DNA of 64,000 nucleotides from Neorhizobium sp. SOG26 (lineage in GTDB: Bacteria > Pseudomonadota > Alphaproteobacteria > Rhizobiales > Rhizobiaceae). The notes under the pieces were generated by a model that was not told the origin of the DNA, ran no database searches, and saw only the letters and a program-made list of their open reading frames with translations. Positions within the stretch are counted from its first letter, which is position 1, and each line of letters starts with the position of its first letter. A program made the translations under genes and the position numbers. This document shows, piece by piece, positions 18,249 to 27,026 of the stretch. The stretch covers positions 1,612,001 through 1,676,000 of the forward strand of contig NZ_CP025512.1 of NCBI RefSeq assembly GCF_003491345.1, read 5' to 3'.

Positions 18249-19154
18249 ATGCAGTGGTCGGAGAATTCGCGGGGAGCGCTGTTCATGGCGCTGGCAATGG
18301 CCTCATTCACCTGCAACGACGCGCTGACGAAATCCGTCACATCAGAGCTTACGACAGCGCAGATCATGTCGGTCCGCGGCGTGCTCACCGTGGCGATCGT
18401 GTACGGCGTCGCCCGATATTCCGGCATTCGCCTTTCGCTCGGCTCCATGCTGCAGCCGCTCGTGCTCTTGCGCACGGGCGCTGAGATCGGCGCGACGCTG
18501 ACCTTCCTTTATGCGCTGGCGCATATCGAGTTCGCCGCGCTGTCGTCGATCATGCAGTCGCTGCCGCTTGTCGTTACCCTGGGTGCTGCGCTCTTCCTGG
18601 GCGAGCCGGTCGGCTGGCGTCGCTGGGCCGCGATCAGTGTGGGCCTCGTCGGCGTGCTCTTGATCATCCGGCCCGGTCCGGAAGGTTTCTCGTCCGCCGC
18701 GTTGGTCGGCATTGCCGCGATGCTGTTCACCGCCTCGCGCGATCTCATCACCCGGCGCATCAAGGCCAACATCCCGACGCTCACAGTGACGCTTTTCACC
18801 TGTCTCGCCAACACGGTGATCGGCACGCTGCTGATTGTGCCGATGGGGGGATGGCAGCCGATGAGCCTGACAGCCTTCAGCCATCTGGCGCTCGCATCCG
18901 TCCTGGTGTTCGCCGGTTACCAGTCTATCGTGAAGGCGATGCGCGAAGGCGAAATCTCTTTCGTTGCGCAGTTCCGCTACACGAGCCTCATCTGGGCGCT
19001 GCTCATCGGCATGTTCATTTTCGGCGAGCACCCGAACAGCTACATGCTGATGGGCGCCGCCATCGTTATCTGTTCCGGCCTCTACACCCTATATCGTGAG
19101 CGCAAGCGGAGGATTGACCTCGCAGACAAGGCAAGCGCCGCTCCCCCCGCGTGA
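18249..19154 (+). CDS. EamA/DMT-superfamily transporter
   Basis: A 301-residue membrane protein with ten predicted helices in two EamA repeats (about 5-135 and 145-280). It begins RGALFMALAMASFTCNDALTK, and the second repeat starts ALVGIAAMLFTASRDLITRR. Drug/metabolite transporters of this type export metabolites or amino acids, but the substrate cannot be read from sequence. It is followed after 27 bases by an MFS exporter and lies between moaA and mobA. No link to molybdenum metabolism should be assumed. Confidence 0.85.
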   Translation: MQWSENSRGALFMALAMASFTCNDALTKSVTSELTTAQIMSVRGVLTVAIVYGVARYSGIRLSLGSMLQPLVLLRTGAEIGATLTFLYALAHIEFAALSSIMQSLPLVVTLGAALFLGEPVGWRRWAAISVGLVGVLLIIRPGPEGFSSAALVGIAAMLFTASRDLITRRIKANIPTLTVTLFTCLANTVIGTLLIVPMGGWQPMSLTAFSHLALASVLVFAGYQSIVKAMREGEISFVAQFRYTSLIWALLIGMFIFGEHPNSYMLMGAAIVICSGLYTLYRERKRRIDLADKASAAPPA

Positions 19155-19181
19155 CATCCGGGCGAGAAGAAGGAAGACGAC

Positions 19182-20408
19182 GTGCAGCAAACCCGGTTTC
19201 TGGATAGACAAAGCCCGCCTCACATCCTCACCCTCGTGATCTGCGCCGGCCTTGGCGCCCTTTCGCTCAACGTCTTCCTCCCGTCGCTGGCTGCCATGGC
19301 AGTGCATTTCGGCACCGAATACCATGTCATGCAGTTTGCGGTGTCCGGCTACATCGCCGGCACCGCCCTCCTCCAGCTGGTGATCGGGCCGCTTTCCGAC
19401 ATCTTTGGCCGGCGCCGGGTGATGATCGGCGCGCTGCTGGTGATGCTGGTCGGCACGGTGGTCTGCCTCGCCGCGCCGAGCGTCGAAATCTTCATGTTCG
19501 GACGGCTGCTGCAGACGACCGTCGTCGCCGGTTTCGTGCTGCCGCGCGCCATCATCCGCGACACGGTGCCGATGGAAAGCGCGGCGTCCATGATCGCCTA
19601 TGTCACCATGGGCATGTCCTTGATCCCGATGGTAGCGCCGACGGTCGGCGGAACGCTCAACGACCTCTTCGGCTGGGAAGCCAATTTCGTGCTGATGCTA
19701 TTTCTCGGCGTGCTGACGCTGCTTCTGGTATCCGCGGACCTCGGCGAAACCAACAAGACGCCGGCGGCCAGTTTTGCCGCACAGTTCAAGAGCTGGCCCG
19801 ATCTGTTCCGCTCACGGCGTTTCTGGGGTTATGCCCTCACCTCCACCTTCTCGTCCGGCGTGTTCTTTGCCTTCCTCGGCGGTGCGCCCTTCATTGGAAC
19901 GGCGATCTACAACCTGACGCCGACGATGCTTGGCGTGCAGTTCTTCCTGATTGCCGCGGGCTACATGGTGGGCAACTTCATCGCCGGTCGCTACACGAAG
20001 CGCTTCGGCACCATGACCATGATGATTTCGGGCAGCGTCGTCAGCCTCGTTGGCATAGTGGTTACAGCACTGGCGCTCCTGACCGGCATAGACTCAGCGA
20101 CCGCCTTCTTCGCACCGCTGGCGCTGACCGGCGTCGGCAACGGCCTGACCTTGCCAAGCTCCAATGCTGGGGTCGTCAGTGTCCGTCCCAAGCTCGCGGG
20201 TTCTGCTTCCGGCCTGGGCGGCGCGATCACCGTCGGCGGAGGGGCCGCGTTCTCGATGATTGCAGGCGCCGTGCTCACCCCCGGCAGTGGTGGCTGGCCG
20301 CTTCTCGCAATCATGGCGGTTTCGACCGTGCTCGCCATCGCGGCATCGGTCTATGTGCGGCAGGTCGAGCGCAATGAAGAGGCTGCCGGCGCGCAGGCAA
20401 ATCCGTGA
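19182..20408 (+). CDS. Bcr/CflA family MFS drug-efflux transporter
   Basis: A 408-residue major-facilitator protein with about twelve transmembrane helices. The loop 2-3 signature is visible as GPLSDIFGRRRVMIGA near residue 70, and the characteristic VVAGFVLPRAIIRDTV segment follows near 115. The family exports bicyclomycin, chloramphenicol-like drugs or cysteine by proton antiport; the actual substrate is unknown. The start is GTG at 19182. The stop overlaps the GTG start of mobA by four bases (GTGA), indicating translational coupling between an exporter and a cofactor gene. Confidence 0.88.
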   Translation: MQQTRFLDRQSPPHILTLVICAGLGALSLNVFLPSLAAMAVHFGTEYHVMQFAVSGYIAGTALLQLVIGPLSDIFGRRRVMIGALLVMLVGTVVCLAAPSVEIFMFGRLLQTTVVAGFVLPRAIIRDTVPMESAASMIAYVTMGMSLIPMVAPTVGGTLNDLFGWEANFVLMLFLGVLTLLLVSADLGETNKTPAASFAAQFKSWPDLFRSRRFWGYALTSTFSSGVFFAFLGGAPFIGTAIYNLTPTMLGVQFFLIAAGYMVGNFIAGRYTKRFGTMTMMISGSVVSLVGIVVTALALLTGIDSATAFFAPLALTGVGNGLTLPSSNAGVVSVRPKLAGSASGLGGAITVGGGAAFSMIAGAVLTPGSGGWPLLAIMAVSTVLAIAASVYVRQVERNEEAAGAQANP

Positions 20409-21025
20409 AATCACTCCCACCTGCCTGGATCCTCGCGGGCGGCAAGTCCAGCCGGATGGGCGAGGAGAAGACGCTGCTGACCATCGGCAGCGACACGATC
20501 CTCCGCCACATCGTCCGGCGGCTGATGCCACAGGTCTCGTCGGTCTACCTCAATGCTCCCACTACTTTCACGGAACTGCCCGAGCTTCCGCGCGTCCCGG
20601 ATACGTTGAATGGACAGATCGGGCCGCTCGCCGGCGTGTTGGCAGGGTTCAGACATGCGAAGGGTTCGCATCCCGACCAGACTCACCTGCTGACGGTCCC
20701 GTCCGACAGCCCATTCCTGCCGACGGACCTCGTCAGCCAGCTATCAGCAGCGGTCAGAGAGAACAACGACGTGGTGATCGCCAGTTCCGGCGGGCGCGAC
20801 CACCCCGTCTTCGGCCTGTGGCCGGTCAGCCTCGCCGATGATCTCGAGGCATGGCTTGCCGACCCGGACAACCGTCGCATTCATGCGTTCTTGCGACGTC
20901 ACCCGACGGTGCCGGTGGATTTCCCATTCAAGGAGACGCCGCAGGGCCCACTCGATCCCTTCCTCAATATTAATACGCCGGACGATCTCGAACTGGCGCG
21001 ACGGTTTGCGGGCGAACTGGCATGA
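20405..21025 (+). CDS. mobA: Molybdenum cofactor guanylyltransferase
   Basis: MobA transfers GMP from GTP to molybdopterin, giving the guanine-dinucleotide cofactor used by DMSO-reductase-family enzymes such as nitrate and formate enzymes. The 206 residues begin with the nucleotide-binding signature AWILAGGKSSRMGEEKTLL. LTVPSDSPFLPTDLV near residue 96 carries the metal-binding Asp, and INTPDDLELARRF closes the domain. The start is GTG, overlapping the MFS gene by four bases. The stop overlaps mobB by four bases (ATGA), so the three genes are translationally coupled. Confidence 0.95.
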   Translation: MKSLPPAWILAGGKSSRMGEEKTLLTIGSDTILRHIVRRLMPQVSSVYLNAPTTFTELPELPRVPDTLNGQIGPLAGVLAGFRHAKGSHPDQTHLLTVPSDSPFLPTDLVSQLSAAVRENNDVVIASSGGRDHPVFGLWPVSLADDLEAWLADPDNRRIHAFLRRHPTVPVDFPFKETPQGPLDPFLNINTPDDLELARRFAGELA

Positions 21026-21537
21026 ACGGTCATCGCGTCTTCGGCATTTCCGGCTGGAAGAACTCCGGCAAGACCGGGCTGACGGAGCGGCTTGTCGCAG
21101 AGCTGACGGCGCGCGGCTACCGCGTCTCCACCGTCAAGCATGCGCATCATGAGTTCGATATCGACAAGCCGGGCGCCGACTCCTTTCGCCACCGGCAGGC
21201 AGGCGCGACTGAAGTCGCGATCGTCTCGGGCAAACGCTTCGCGATCATGCACGAGCTACGTGACGAGACCGAACCCACACTTGATGAAATCCTGGCCCGC
21301 CTCGCTCCCTGCGATCTCGTCCTTGTCGAAGGTTACAAGCGTGAGCCTATCCCGAAGATCGAGGCACGGCGCCGGGAGGCCCGCAGTCGCGAGCCGCTTT
21401 ATCCGAACGATCCGCATGTCGTGGCCATCGCCGCCGATCACGCGGTAGAGGCCGGTCATCTACCTGTCTTTGATCTCAATGATGCCCCGGCAATCACCAC
21501 CTTCATCCTCGACAGTCTCGGTATAATTCGGACATGA
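21022..21537 (+). CDS. mobB: Molybdopterin-guanine dinucleotide biosynthesis adaptor MobB
   Basis: MobB is a small GTP-binding partner of MobA that improves MGD cofactor formation. The 171 residues start FGISGWKNSGKTGLTERLV, which contains the P-loop (GWKNSGKT). KHAHHEFDIDKPGADS, FRHRQAGA and DLVLVEGYKREPIPKIE are the family blocks, the last near residue 105. ATGA overlap with mobA indicates coupled translation. Its stop codon sits at the edge of the hairpin that terminates the convergent ompA-like gene. Confidence 0.95.
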   Translation: MNGHRVFGISGWKNSGKTGLTERLVAELTARGYRVSTVKHAHHEFDIDKPGADSFRHRQAGATEVAIVSGKRFAIMHELRDETEPTLDEILARLAPCDLVLVEGYKREPIPKIEARRREARSREPLYPNDPHVVAIAADHAVEAGHLPVFDLNDAPAITTFILDSLGIIRT

Positions 21538-21563
21538 AAAAGCCGCCGGGTTACCGGCGGCTT
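21535..21563 (-). terminator. Intrinsic terminator of the OmpA-like gene
   Basis: AAGCCGCCGG (21540-21549), loop GTTA, CCGGCGGCTT (21554-21563): a perfect 10-bp stem. On the minus strand it is followed by a U-tract formed by the A-run that follows the mobB stop. Confidence 0.85.
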
Positions 21564-21584
21564 CACGAGTTCTGTTCCTGCCCC

Positions 21585-23795
21585 CTACTGCCGGGCAGCG
21601 ACCGGCTTTACGAGCGGCGTGATACGCCGAACGGTCACGCGCCGGTTTTCCTGGTTCGCCGCTTCCGTGCGAACCTTCAGGTAGCGCTCGCCATAACCCT
21701 GCGTTGCCAGGTTTTCCGGCGGGATGCCGAATGCGTCCGTCAGAACCTGGGCCACGCTTTCCGCACGCCGGTCGGAAAGCACAAGGTTGCTTTCATCCGA
21801 GCCCACGGCGTCGGTGTGCCCTTCGATCAGGAAGGTCTCCGACGGGTCCTTCTCGAGAACCTTGTTGATCGCATCCGCTACCTTACGCAGCGACGTTGCC
21901 TGGTTCATCGGGATCTCGGCGCTGCCGGTCGCGAAGGTGATGGTATCGAGGTCGATACGACGCACCTTGTCACGAATACGGGCTGAATAGCGCACTTCGT
22001 CCAGCGAGTAGACGCGCTCGACACGTTCCACCGGCGGCTGTTCGAGGAACTCGTAGTAGTCGCGATCCGGCTCCGACGAGGTGTCGATGATGTACTCCTC
22101 GAGCGGAACGGTGAGACGCATGGGCGGCAGGTCGTCGCCGGGATCACGCCACACATAGTCGTCGCCGCGGCGGTTATCGATGAGATCAGGTGCGTAATAG
22201 AGCACGTACTCCTCGCCACCACGAACCTCGCGCGTCCGGCGAACCACTTCGCCATAGCGGTTGCGGATCGTCACGATGCGGGTGCCGTCATCGCGGACGA
22301 TGATTTCGCGCACGCGTCCATCATCCAGGCGCTCGTATTCCGGCTCGCGGCCATCGCGCCAGAAACGACGGCTGTCGTCGTGGCGAACGATCGTCTGGTT
22401 GTCGATGGTGATGATCACGCGGTCATCGTCACGGTCGCGGCGGTTGCCGCCGTCACGGTTGCCACCACGAACTTCCCAGCCACGCGGGCGGTCGAAGTCC
22501 GGACGACGGTCCAGTCGCTCGCCACGCTGTTCGGCAAGCGCACGGAAGTTTTCCTCCTGCTCACGCGTCAGGCGGGTCGAACCCTGCGCTTCTGCATCGG
22601 AGGTCGGAGGTGCGGAAGGCTGCTGCTCGGCCTGCTGACCCTGCGGGCGCCGTGGCCGGTCATTGCCGGAGCGGTCCCGTGCCCGAGGGGTTTCCTTGGC
22701 GCTGTCGAGCACAGCGGCACCGTTTTCAACCGGCAACACGACCTGCTCGCCGTCTTGTGCGGAAGCGGGATCACGTGCCAGTTCCTTGGCGCGCTCCACC
22801 TGTTCCGGCGTCTGCGCGGTCGTCGCTTCGCCGGGCTGTCCCTGTGCCGGAGCTGCCTGTTCGGTTCCCGGCGCTCCCGGAGCGGCAGGAGCCTCAGGTG
22901 CTGGCTGCCCTTCGGTCGTCTCGCGCTGCGGCGCCTGACCATCGGTCGTCACGCCGGGGCGTGCCTGTGCAGGGGCATTGCGGCCGGGTGCTGCGTCGGC
23001 TGGCTTCGCGTCACCGGGTTTGGCGTTGCGGGGCGAGGCCTGATCCTGCGCAGCGTCAGTGCCGGTCTCTGCGTCCTTGCGCTCCGTGTTGCGGCGGGCG
23101 GGCTTCTCCGGCTGCTTTTCGGGCGTCGCTGCAGTGTCGCTGCCGCGGGGACGCTCAGCCGGTGTTTCAGCCTGGTCCGCCTCTGGCGCTGCCTTGCGAT
23201 CGCGCGCATTGCGACGCTCCTGGCGGTCACTACCCTCCGGCGCGGCCTCACGCGGCTGCTGAGCCTCCTGCGTGCTAGGCTTTTCGGCTTCCGGTGCAGC
23301 CTGCTGTCGCTCGCGACGCGGCCGCTCGGTGCCACCATCATCCTGTCCGGCTTCCTGGCGCTGACGGCGTGGCTGCTCGCTGCCACCTTCGCTGCCTTCC
23401 GCCTGCTGTCGGCGTGGACGTTCACGTGCCGGAGCTTCTGCGGCGGGCGCTTCCGCAGCCGGTGCCTCGGCCTCTGCAGGGCGCTGGCGACGAGGCTTCG
23501 CGGGCTCCTCTTCGGCCGGCGCCTGCTCACGCTGGGCGCGGCGACCCTGGTCCTGGCCCTCACCGGCGCCCTCGCCCTCACCTGCACTCTCGCGGCGACG
23601 CGGGCGTTCGCGCTCGCCGCCACCTTCGTCGCCACCCTCAGGAACGATGATTTTCTCCTGGACATGGATGACATCCGACGCTGTCTCGGTATTCATTACC
23701 GGCTTCAGCGGCACGGCAGCCGCCGGCTGGATCATCAGCGGCAGCGCGACGATCGGCGCCGCGACACTGGCGAACAGTTTGGCTTTAAGTGACAT
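21585..23795 (-). CDS. OmpA-family protein with a long disordered charged region
   Basis: A 736-residue exported protein. The chosen ATG at 23795, after AGGAATTGTCG, gives a Sec signal peptide (SLKAKLFASVAAPIVALPLM) ending in AAA with no lipobox Cys. Residues about 45-430 are low-complexity sequence rich in Arg, Glu, Pro, Ala and Gln with recurring PRRQR-like and AEAPA-like units, hence disordered. Then comes a beta-rich segment with RVIITIDNQTIVRHDD and RIVTIRNRYGEVVRR. The last 130 residues are an OmpA/MotB peptidoglycan-binding domain: LDTITFATGSAEIP, FLIEGHTDAVGSDESN, LSDRRAESV and GYGERY. No beta-barrel is seen. It may tether to the wall in the periplasm; its true role is unknown. Confidence 0.87.
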   Translation of the reverse strand: MSLKAKLFASVAAPIVALPLMIQPAAAVPLKPVMNTETASDVIHVQEKIIVPEGGDEGGGERERPRRRESAGEGEGAGEGQDQGRRAQREQAPAEEEPAKPRRQRPAEAEAPAAEAPAAEAPARERPRRQQAEGSEGGSEQPRRQRQEAGQDDGGTERPRRERQQAAPEAEKPSTQEAQQPREAAPEGSDRQERRNARDRKAAPEADQAETPAERPRGSDTAATPEKQPEKPARRNTERKDAETGTDAAQDQASPRNAKPGDAKPADAAPGRNAPAQARPGVTTDGQAPQRETTEGQPAPEAPAAPGAPGTEQAAPAQGQPGEATTAQTPEQVERAKELARDPASAQDGEQVVLPVENGAAVLDSAKETPRARDRSGNDRPRRPQGQQAEQQPSAPPTSDAEAQGSTRLTREQEENFRALAEQRGERLDRRPDFDRPRGWEVRGGNRDGGNRRDRDDDRVIITIDNQTIVRHDDSRRFWRDGREPEYERLDDGRVREIIVRDDGTRIVTIRNRYGEVVRRTREVRGGEEYVLYYAPDLIDNRRGDDYVWRDPGDDLPPMRLTVPLEEYIIDTSSEPDRDYYEFLEQPPVERVERVYSLDEVRYSARIRDKVRRIDLDTITFATGSAEIPMNQATSLRKVADAINKVLEKDPSETFLIEGHTDAVGSDESNLVLSDRRAESVAQVLTDAFGIPPENLATQGYGERYLKVRTEAANQENRRVTVRRITPLVKPVAARQ

Positions 23796-24093
23796 CGACA
23801 ATTCCTTTTCCTGGGGTGTCATCCCTTCGAGGCGCGTCCTTTGGTGCCGGCTTGGGCAGACTTGCGCGCCCACCAATGCGTCTCGCACCATCTTTGTTCC
23901 AACACATCTTCGTGCCGTGGCGTGAACCACGGCTGAACATGCCGTTCATGGTGAGGTGGCGCGACGTGCACGTAAAATGCGTTGCAATTTCAGCGAGGCA
24001 TGTATCTATAGGCGTGGCTGGCGTTACTACGCGCTCGCCTCCTCCGGCGAAGAAGATCAAGACGCCGTGAGGCCGCCAACAGAGAGGATCATC

Positions 24094-24876
24094 ATGAACA
24101 TCTCCCATCGCTTCCTTGCCGCCGCTTCCATCGCGGCGCTTTCGCTTTTTGCCGGCTCCGCCATGGCTCAGGAAAAGCTCGTTATCGGCACCGAAGGCGC
24201 ATACCCGCCCTTCAACAATCTTGAGGCGAACGGCGAACTGACCGGCTTCGACATCGACATGGCCAAGGCGCTTTGCGAGGAGATGAAGGTAACCTGCACG
24301 TTCGTCACCAACGACTGGGACGGCATCATTCCTGCCCTGCAGTCGAAGAAGTTTGACGCCATCATCGCTTCGATGTCGATCACTCCGGAGCGCAAGGAGC
24401 AGGTGACCTTCTCCAAGAAGTACTACAACACCCCGCCAGCCATCGCCGTACCGAAGGACTCGCCGCTGACCGAAGCCACGGCGGAATCGCTGAAGGGCAA
24501 GGCCATCGGCGCGCAGGGTTCGACAAGCCACTCGAACTATGTCGAAAAGCACTTCCCCGATTCCGAGCCGAAGCTTTACCCGACGGCTGACGAATACAAG
24601 CTCGACCTCTCCAACGGCCGCGTTGACGCCGTGGTCGACGACATCGTCGTACTGACGGAATGGGTGAAGTCGGACGCTGGCAGCTGCTGCAAGATCCTCG
24701 CTCCCCTGCCGCTCGATCCGGAGATCAACGGCGAAGGCGCCGGCGTTGCCGTCCGCAAGGGCGAACAGGCTCTGGCCGACAAGTTCACCGCGGCCATCGC
24801 TGCCATCCGCGAAAACGGCAAGTACAAGCAGGTGCAGGACAAGTACTTCGATTTCGACGTATACGGCGACAAGTAA
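24094..24876 (+). CDS. Amino-acid ABC transporter substrate-binding protein
   Basis: A 260-residue periplasmic binding protein of the polar amino-acid/opine family (HisJ/OccT type). The Sec signal peptide spans about residues 1-25 (ALSLFAGSAMAQ). The mature protein starts EKLVIGTEGAYPPFNN and contains LTGFDIDMAKALCEEMKV and DWDGIIPALQSKKFDAIIASM, the ligand-cleft elements of the family. The GRVDAVVDDIVVLTEW segment near residue 175 forms the second lobe. The ATG at 24094 follows AGAGGATCATC. A strong hairpin terminator lies between it and the permease genes, which would make the binding protein more abundant than the membrane subunits. The ligand is probably a basic amino acid or related compound, but this is inference. 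Confidence 0.92.
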   Translation: MNISHRFLAAASIAALSLFAGSAMAQEKLVIGTEGAYPPFNNLEANGELTGFDIDMAKALCEEMKVTCTFVTNDWDGIIPALQSKKFDAIIASMSITPERKEQVTFSKKYYNTPPAIAVPKDSPLTEATAESLKGKAIGAQGSTSHSNYVEKHFPDSEPKLYPTADEYKLDLSNGRVDAVVDDIVVLTEWVKSDAGSCCKILAPLPLDPEINGEGAGVAVRKGEQALADKFTAAIAAIRENGKYKQVQDKYFDFDVYGDK

Positions 24877-24899
24877 GTCACAGCTTTGATCGCACAATT

Positions 24900-24929
24900 C
24901 GGCGGAAGGGTTGCCCTTCCGCCGTTTTT
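24900..24929 (+). terminator. Intra-operon terminator after the binding-protein gene
   Basis: CGGCGGAAGGG (24900-24910), loop TTG, CCCTTCCGCCG (24914-24924), then TTTTT: an 11-bp stem. It probably allows partial read-through to the permease genes. Confidence 0.88.
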
Positions 24930-24988
24930 CTTTTTAATGGCGGGCACACAAGATTAAGCGGCAGCAAAGCCGCAGGGAAACTTATTGC

Positions 24989-25771
24989 ATGAGCGGAATC
25001 TTCTCCGCCCTTTTTGGCGCGCTTGATCCGCTTTGCGGGCCGATCGGGATCTTCTCCCTGTTCGGCTCCAACAGCCTCATTGCCTGCGGTGATGCGGGCT
25101 GGGGCGACGAGATCGCCTTCGGGGTCCTCGTCACGATCACGCTGGCGGTCGCGACCGTGCCGGTCGGCTTGTTCATCGGCTTCCTCATCGCACTTGCGGC
25201 CCAGTCCAAGGACAAGACGCTGCGGCTTGCGGCCGGCATCTATACGACGATCTTCCGTGGCCTGCCGGAACTGCTGACCCTCTTCATCATCTACTACGGG
25301 ATGCAGATTGGCCTGCAGGCAGTACTCGCCTGGTTCAACTACGAAGGCCGCGTGGAGATCAACGCCTTCTTGGCCGGCATGATCGCGCTCGCGGTGGTCT
25401 TCTCTTCCTATTCGTCCGAGGTGCTGCTGTCGGCCTTCCGGGCGATTCCGCATGGCCAGTACGAGGCTGGCGAAGCACTTGGCTTGAGCCGCTGGCGCAC
25501 TCTGCGGCTGATCGTCCTGCCGCAACTCATCCGCATTGCACTGCCCGGCCTTACCAATCTGTGGCTGATCCTTCTCAAGGATACGTCCTATGTCTCGGTT
25601 ATCGGCCTTGCCGACATCGTCCGACAGACGGGCATTGCCGCGCGCGTAAGCAAGGAAGCGTTCTTCTTCTATTTCATCGCCTGCCTCCTGTATCTGGCGC
25701 TCGCGGTCATCTCCTCCTTTGGCCTGCGTTATGTCGAGCGCTGGGCACGACGTTCGGAGGTGCGCCGATGA
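24989..25771 (+). CDS. Polar amino-acid ABC transporter permease (HisQ/OccQ type)
   Basis: A 260-residue inner-membrane permease with about five transmembrane helices. The binding-protein-dependent EAA loop reads EAGEALGLSRWRTLRLIVLP near residue 155, the contact site for the ATPase. It follows the binding-protein gene after 112 bases containing a terminator. Its stop overlaps the next permease start by four bases (ATGA). The two permeases should form a heterodimer. No ATP-binding subunit gene is adjacent, so the importer must borrow an ATPase encoded elsewhere. Confidence 0.92.
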   Translation: MSGIFSALFGALDPLCGPIGIFSLFGSNSLIACGDAGWGDEIAFGVLVTITLAVATVPVGLFIGFLIALAAQSKDKTLRLAAGIYTTIFRGLPELLTLFIIYYGMQIGLQAVLAWFNYEGRVEINAFLAGMIALAVVFSSYSSEVLLSAFRAIPHGQYEAGEALGLSRWRTLRLIVLPQLIRIALPGLTNLWLILLKDTSYVSVIGLADIVRQTGIAARVSKEAFFFYFIACLLYLALAVISSFGLRYVERWARRSEVRR

Positions 25772-26598
25772 GCTTCGTCACCGAACTCATACCGCCCCGC
25801 CCGGCTCCCGCGGCGACGAAACAAGGCCTCACGGTCGCGCGCATCGCTGGCATCTCTGTTCTCGCGCTATGGGCGCTGCTGGCCGCCGGCCTGGTGCTGA
25901 CGGTCATCAACGGCTGGAACCAGGACAAATTCCTCCGCTACGGCCCGCGCTATCTCCACGGGCTTTGGACGACGATCTCGCTTGTCGGCATCTCGGTGGT
26001 CCTGGGCGCAGCCCTTTCAGTACCGATCGCCTTCGCACGGATGTCGAAGAACCGGGTGGCGGGCGCCATCGCCTACGCCTATGTCTATGTCTTCCGTAGC
26101 ACGCCGCTGCTCGCACAGCTCTTCCTGATCTACTACGGCCTCGGCAGCTTCAAGCCACAGCTGGAATCGGTCGGTCTATGGTGGTTCTTCCGTGACGCCT
26201 GGTACTGCGGGCTTTTGTCCTTCGTTCTCAACACCGCCGCCTATCAGGCCGAAATCCTGCGCGGCGCGATTGAAAGCGTTCCGCGCGGCCAACATGAAGG
26301 TGCTGCCGCCCTTGGCATTTCGAAAAGCATTGCCTTCCGCAAGATCATCCTGCCGCAGGCGTTGATCGTCGCGTTGCGCCCTTACGGCAACGAGATCATC
26401 CTGATGATCAAGGGCTCGGCGGTCGTCGCCATCGTCACCGTCTATGACCTGATGGGCGAAACGCGCTACGCCTTCTCACGTACCTTCGACTACCAGACCT
26501 ACCTCTGGGCAGCGATCTTCTACCTGGCGATCGTGGAAGTGCTGCGCCATGTCTGGGCGTTCCTTGAAGCGCGGCTGACCCGTCACCTGAAGCGCTAG
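25768..26598 (+). CDS. Polar amino-acid ABC transporter permease (HisM/OccM type)
   Basis: The 276-residue partner permease. It has an N-terminal hydrophobic helix near residue 30, then the typical WTTISLVGISVVLGAALSVP and YVFRSTPLLAQLFLIYYGLG segments, the latter being a hallmark of the HisM/GlnP family. The EAA loop is EGAAALGISKSIAFRKIILP near residue 177. The ATG at 25768 overlaps the previous stop and is preceded by CGGAGG. A hairpin without T-run follows the stop. Confidence 0.93.
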   Translation: MSFVTELIPPRPAPAATKQGLTVARIAGISVLALWALLAAGLVLTVINGWNQDKFLRYGPRYLHGLWTTISLVGISVVLGAALSVPIAFARMSKNRVAGAIAYAYVYVFRSTPLLAQLFLIYYGLGSFKPQLESVGLWWFFRDAWYCGLLSFVLNTAAYQAEILRGAIESVPRGQHEGAAALGISKSIAFRKIILPQALIVALRPYGNEIILMIKGSAVVAIVTVYDLMGETRYAFSRTFDYQTYLWAAIFYLAIVEVLRHVWAFLEARLTRHLKR

Positions 26599-26599
26599 C

Positions 26600-26622
26600 A
26601 GCAGCCGGCGCATCCGGCTGCT
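26600..26622 (+). terminator. Hairpin after the permease operon
   Basis: AGCAGCCGG (26600-26608), loop CGCAT, CCGGCTGCT (26614-26622). It is a perfect 9-bp stem lying directly after the stop codon but lacks a T-run, so termination may be partial. Confidence 0.5.
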
Positions 26623-26746
26623 AAACACCTGAAATAATTCACGTTTCTGCACATAAAGATGAATTGTAAGGCCCGTGCTAAACGTGGCATGCTCCCATTC
26701 GGGTGGCGCAACGACGTCCACTCGAGCGACAATATGGGAACCGCTG

Positions 26747-27010
26747 ATGTCTGACATGGAAATGATGCTGAAGGGCTATGGCCTGACCACGGCACAGATT
26801 TTTTACCGCCTTCCCGACCACCCGTCCGTCCTGCAAAGTTACGTCTGGCAGAACTACGATCTCGCGCCGGACTTTCCGGAAATGAACGGCTTCCTGAAGT
26901 TCTGGCAGGAAAAGCTCGACGGGCCCCTCCACTCCGTCCGCTACGTGCACCGCAAGCTGATCTCGGCAAGCGAGTGGCGCTCGGTCAAGGGCGAGATCAT
27001 GCTCCACTAG
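26747..27010 (+). CDS. usg: Usg family protein
   Basis: An 87-residue protein of the Usg-like family, found widely in Rhizobiales. The start chosen is ATG at 26747 after TGGGAACCGCTG. The body contains GYGLTTAQIFYRLPDHPSVL and VWQNYDLAPDFPEMNGFLKF, and ends with a Leu- and His-containing tail. Old annotations tie Usg to tryptophan biosynthesis, but nothing in the sequence or the neighbours supports that, and the function is unknown. It is followed tail to tail by a DUF2270 gene. Confidence 0.85.
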   Translation: MSDMEMMLKGYGLTTAQIFYRLPDHPSVLQSYVWQNYDLAPDFPEMNGFLKFWQEKLDGPLHSVRYVHRKLISASEWRSVKGEIMLH

Positions 27011-27026
27011 GCACAGCGCCGCGGCT

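Noticed and set aside
14374..21537. A single molybdenum-cofactor operon from DUF971 to mobB
   Set aside because: DUF971 is on the opposite strand, a 109-base gap follows moaA, and two general exporters intervene. Only the MFS-mobA-mobB genes are clearly coupled.
22600..23640. Repeat array or CRISPR-like periodicity in the repetitive part of the OmpA-like gene
   Set aside because: The similarity comes from low-complexity coding sequence (Pro/Arg/Glu/Ala codons). Unit length varies, and there are no constant repeats with unique spacers.
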